Assembly (NCBI GenBank): GCA_052161605.1
Contig: CP197409.1
Strand: one strand, 5' to 3'
DNA length: 64,000 bases
Source of the DNA: JBKCUI01 sp052161605
Lineage (GTDB): Bacteria; Planctomycetota; Planctomycetia; Pirellulales; Pirellulaceae
Shown: positions 62,039-64,000 of the stretch, piece by piece
How the letters are laid out: each line of letters begins with the position of its first letter
How positions within the stretch are numbered: position 1 is the stretch's first letter
Made by a program: the position numbers and the translations under genes
Notes under the pieces: generated by a model
What the model saw: only the letters and a program-made list of their open reading frames with translations
What the model was told of the DNA's origin: nothing
The model's database searches: none

Positions 62039-64000
62039 ATGTCAGAAAACACGAATTCCAAAAACGAGCTCACCAATTCGCCAGCTCCGAGTCAATCCGA
62101 CATCGTGGCTTCGGCGAGCGAACTGTCTCCCACATTTGCCGGCCTTCGTATCGCGGCACTGGAAAGTCGCCGTCGCGATGATCTTGCTCGTTTGATCACT
62201 CGATTCGGTGGAGTCCCGTACGTTAGTCCCTCGATGCGCGAGGTTCGCATCGAGAAAAACAAAGCCGCTATCGACTTCGCTTACCGCGTGATGACGGGTG
62301 AGATCGGCGTCGTTATTTTCTTGACCGGCGTTGGGTTTCGTCACTTGCTAGCTGCCATCGAACCTCATGTCGACAAACAGCGTTTTCTCGACTCTCTCTC
62401 GGACATCGTTACCATCGCCCGTGGCCCAAAGCCCGTTGTCGCGATGCGGGAGGTCGGCTTGCAGCCCACCCATCGTGCACCTGAGCCGAATACTTGGCGC
62501 GAGCTTCTACAAGTTATCGATCAACACGTCCCCGTCGCGAACCAGACAATCGGCTTGCAGGAATACGGCGTTACCAACCGATCCCTGATCGCTGGCCTTG
62601 AGGCACGAGGGGCGAGCGTCGTTAATGTCAAGGTTTATCAATGGGAGTTACCTGAAGACACCGAACCATTGCGAGAAAACATTCAAGCTATTTGCCGGGG
62701 TGAACGAGACTGCTTGATGTTTACCAGCGCCAACCAGGCGGTCAACATGCTCAAGCTCGCAGAGGAAATGGACTGTGCTAGCAAACTACGGCTCGCATTG
62801 AGAAGCACTGTTGTTGCCTCGATCGGCCCCACGACCACGGAGATGTTGCAGCATTTGGAGCTACCGGTCGATATAGAACCGGAGCACTCAAAAATGGGGC
62901 ATCTGGTGCAAGCGGCAGCGGAAAAAACTGCCCGAATACTAAAGGCGAAACGATTTATGGGCACATCAGGCGACAAAGGGGCAGCACCGATCATGAGCGG
63001 TCAAGAAAACTTTCAGGATTGCTCGTTCTTAAAGGCTTGCTACCGATTACCGACCGATGTCACACCCATCTGGCTGATGCGGCAAGCAGGTCGCTACATG
63101 GCCGAGTATCGCGCCGTTCGGGAGAAGCATTCTTTTCTGGAGCTTTGCAAGAATCCATCGTTATGTGCTGAGGTCATGGTAACAGCGGTGGAAAAGCTGG
63201 GGGTGGATGCCGCCATTATTTTTTCCGACCTTCTCCCCATCTTAGAACCCATGGGGTTCGATTTGGAATTCGCAGCCGGAGACGGTCCTGTCATTCACAA
63301 TCCGATCCGAACTGGTCGCGATATCGATCGCGTTCATGCCTTGACGGACATGAGTCCTTTGCAGTTTGTAGCAGACACAGTACGCATGACCCGAGCAGCC
63401 CTGCCTCCCACCATACCAGTCATTGGGTTTGCAGGTTCCCCCTTTACGCTTGCGAGCTACATGATCGAGGGAGGCGGGTCTAGAAACTATGTTCACACCA
63501 AGACCTTGATGCTCGGCGACCCATCGGCATGGAATGTCTTGATGTCCAAACTGGTCGAATCGATCAGCCTCTACCTAAATTCACAGATCGCAGCGGGCGC
63601 CCAGTGCGTTCAACTCTTCGATTCGTGGGCGGGCTGTTTGTCCCCCAACGACTATCGCATTCACGTGTTACCACACATGAATCGACTGTTGGAATCGATT
63701 TCCCCAAGCGTACCGGTCATCAACTTTGCAACCGGTAACCCGATGCTTACGTCGCTTTTGAGGGGCGATAGCCGAACGGTTGTCGGCTTGGACTGGCGCG
63801 TCCCCCTCGATGTGGGTTGGGATATGGCAGGAAGCGACCGAGCCGTACAAGGAAACATGGATCCAGCGATTTTGTTCGCTGGTCTCGACGCCATCAAGGA
63901 CGCCGTGCACTATGTTCTGTCCCAAGCGGCCGGCAAACCCGGTCATATCTTCAATTTAGGGCATGGAATTATGCCGGGTACGCCGGTGGACAACGTCATT
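62039..64000 (+). CDS. hemDE: HemD-HemE fusion: uroporphyrinogen-III synthase / uroporphyrinogen decarboxylase, 3' partial
   Basis: One open frame of 654 codons from ATG 62039 to the window edge. I read it codon by codon and found no stop. After about 35 polar residues, residues about 36-300 are HemD (LSPTFAGLRIAALESRRRDDLARLI; IFLTGVGFRHLL; LMFTSANQAVNML; VVASIGPTTTEML). After a short linker (about 300-318) HemE begins, with IWLMRQAGRYMAEYR (Arg of the substrate pocket, residue about 347), FSDLLPI (Asp), FAGSPFTLASYMIEGG (Tyr), and FNLGHGIMPGTPVDNV (His) at the end. The last residues of HemE lie off the window. It would make uroporphyrinogen III and decarboxylate it to coproporphyrinogen III. 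Confidence 0.88.
   Translation, partial: MSENTNSKNELTNSPAPSQSDIVASASELSPTFAGLRIAALESRRRDDLARLITRFGGVPYVSPSMREVRIEKNKAAIDFAYRVMTGEIGVVIFLTGVGFRHLLAAIEPHVDKQRFLDSLSDIVTIARGPKPVVAMREVGLQPTHRAPEPNTWRELLQVIDQHVPVANQTIGLQEYGVTNRSLIAGLEARGASVVNVKVYQWELPEDTEPLRENIQAICRGERDCLMFTSANQAVNMLKLAEEMDCASKLRLALRSTVVASIGPTTTEMLQHLELPVDIEPEHSKMGHLVQAAAEKTARILKAKRFMGTSGDKGAAPIMSGQENFQDCSFLKACYRLPTDVTPIWLMRQAGRYMAEYRAVREKHSFLELCKNPSLCAEVMVTAVEKLGVDAAIIFSDLLPILEPMGFDLEFAAGDGPVIHNPIRTGRDIDRVHALTDMSPLQFVADTVRMTRAALPPTIPVIGFAGSPFTLASYMIEGGGSRNYVHTKTLMLGDPSAWNVLMSKLVESISLYLNSQIAAGAQCVQLFDSWAGCLSPNDYRIHVLPHMNRLLESISPSVPVINFATGNPMLTSLLRGDSRTVVGLDWRVPLDVGWDMAGSDRAVQGNMDPAILFAGLDAIKDAVHYVLSQAAGKPGHIFNLGHGIMPGTPVDNVI

Noticed and set aside
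1..64000. tRNA or rRNA genes
   Set aside because: I looked for cloverleaf-like arms with a TTCGA loop and for conserved rRNA words and saw none; a covariance-model scan would settle this.

Overview
The window reads as a chromosomal piece of a planctomycete, most likely of the Pirellula/Rhodopirellula group. The signs are the DUF1549/DUF1553 plus DUF1501 pair (42559-46652), a planctomycete-type REP-associated transposase (46789-47937), a twin-arginine DUF1501 protein, PQQ-like propeller and Gfo/Idh/MocA proteins, and short overlapping operons in otherwise loosely packed DNA. KdsB and an OprP-type porin point to an LPS-bearing outer membrane. This placement is inference from gene content, not from a marker gene.

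Layout. 1-13642 is one long + strand operon for a type II secretion / type IV pilus-like machine: a secretin N-domain protein (5' end off the window), GspE, GspF, the major pseudopilin GspG, minor pseudopilins H-, I-, J- and K-like, then two fused inner-membrane platform proteins (PilM+PilN-like, and PilO+Ig-like+PilP/GspC-like). 13831-20266 is a second overlapping operon: ABC-2 exporter ATPase, its permease, and an HrpA helicase. Behind hrpA lies a scarred stretch (20267-20976) with a second, diverged copy of the hrpA 3' end and two 63-bp palindrome-ended elements. 20977-26767 holds a GlpG-type rhomboid protease, two envelope proteins of unknown role, DAHP synthase, a DUF445 protein and a small orphan antitoxin-like gene.

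27012-29557 carries an AmmeMemoRadiSam locus in which the radical SAM core appears to have been deleted, leaving its N- and C-terminal stubs next to an AMMECR1-MEMO1 fusion. 29860-42340 is mostly housekeeping and envelope genes: porin, GltX, HtrA-like protease, RuvB, isocitrate dehydrogenase, KdsB, PIN/TRAM protein, ribose-type binding lipoprotein, PQQ-like propeller, ferredoxin-NADP reductase. 42559-48231 holds the cytochrome/DUF1501 pair and the RAYT transposase with its flanking repeats.

48254-53043 is a candidate surface-protein processing locus: a rhombosortase-like intramembrane protease, a VIT/vWA protein whose tail looks like a GlyGly-CTERM signal, and a divergent AAA+ regulator with palindromic and phased repeats between them. 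GlyGly-CTERM proteins are known elsewhere as type II secretion clients, so this locus and the secretion operon could act together. 53079-64000 holds phosphatidylserine decarboxylase, an M24 peptidase, a small helical protein, a Gfo/Idh/MocA oxidoreductase, TPR proteins, a thioredoxin-like [2Fe-2S] ferredoxin, and a continuous HemD-HemE fusion that runs off the right end.
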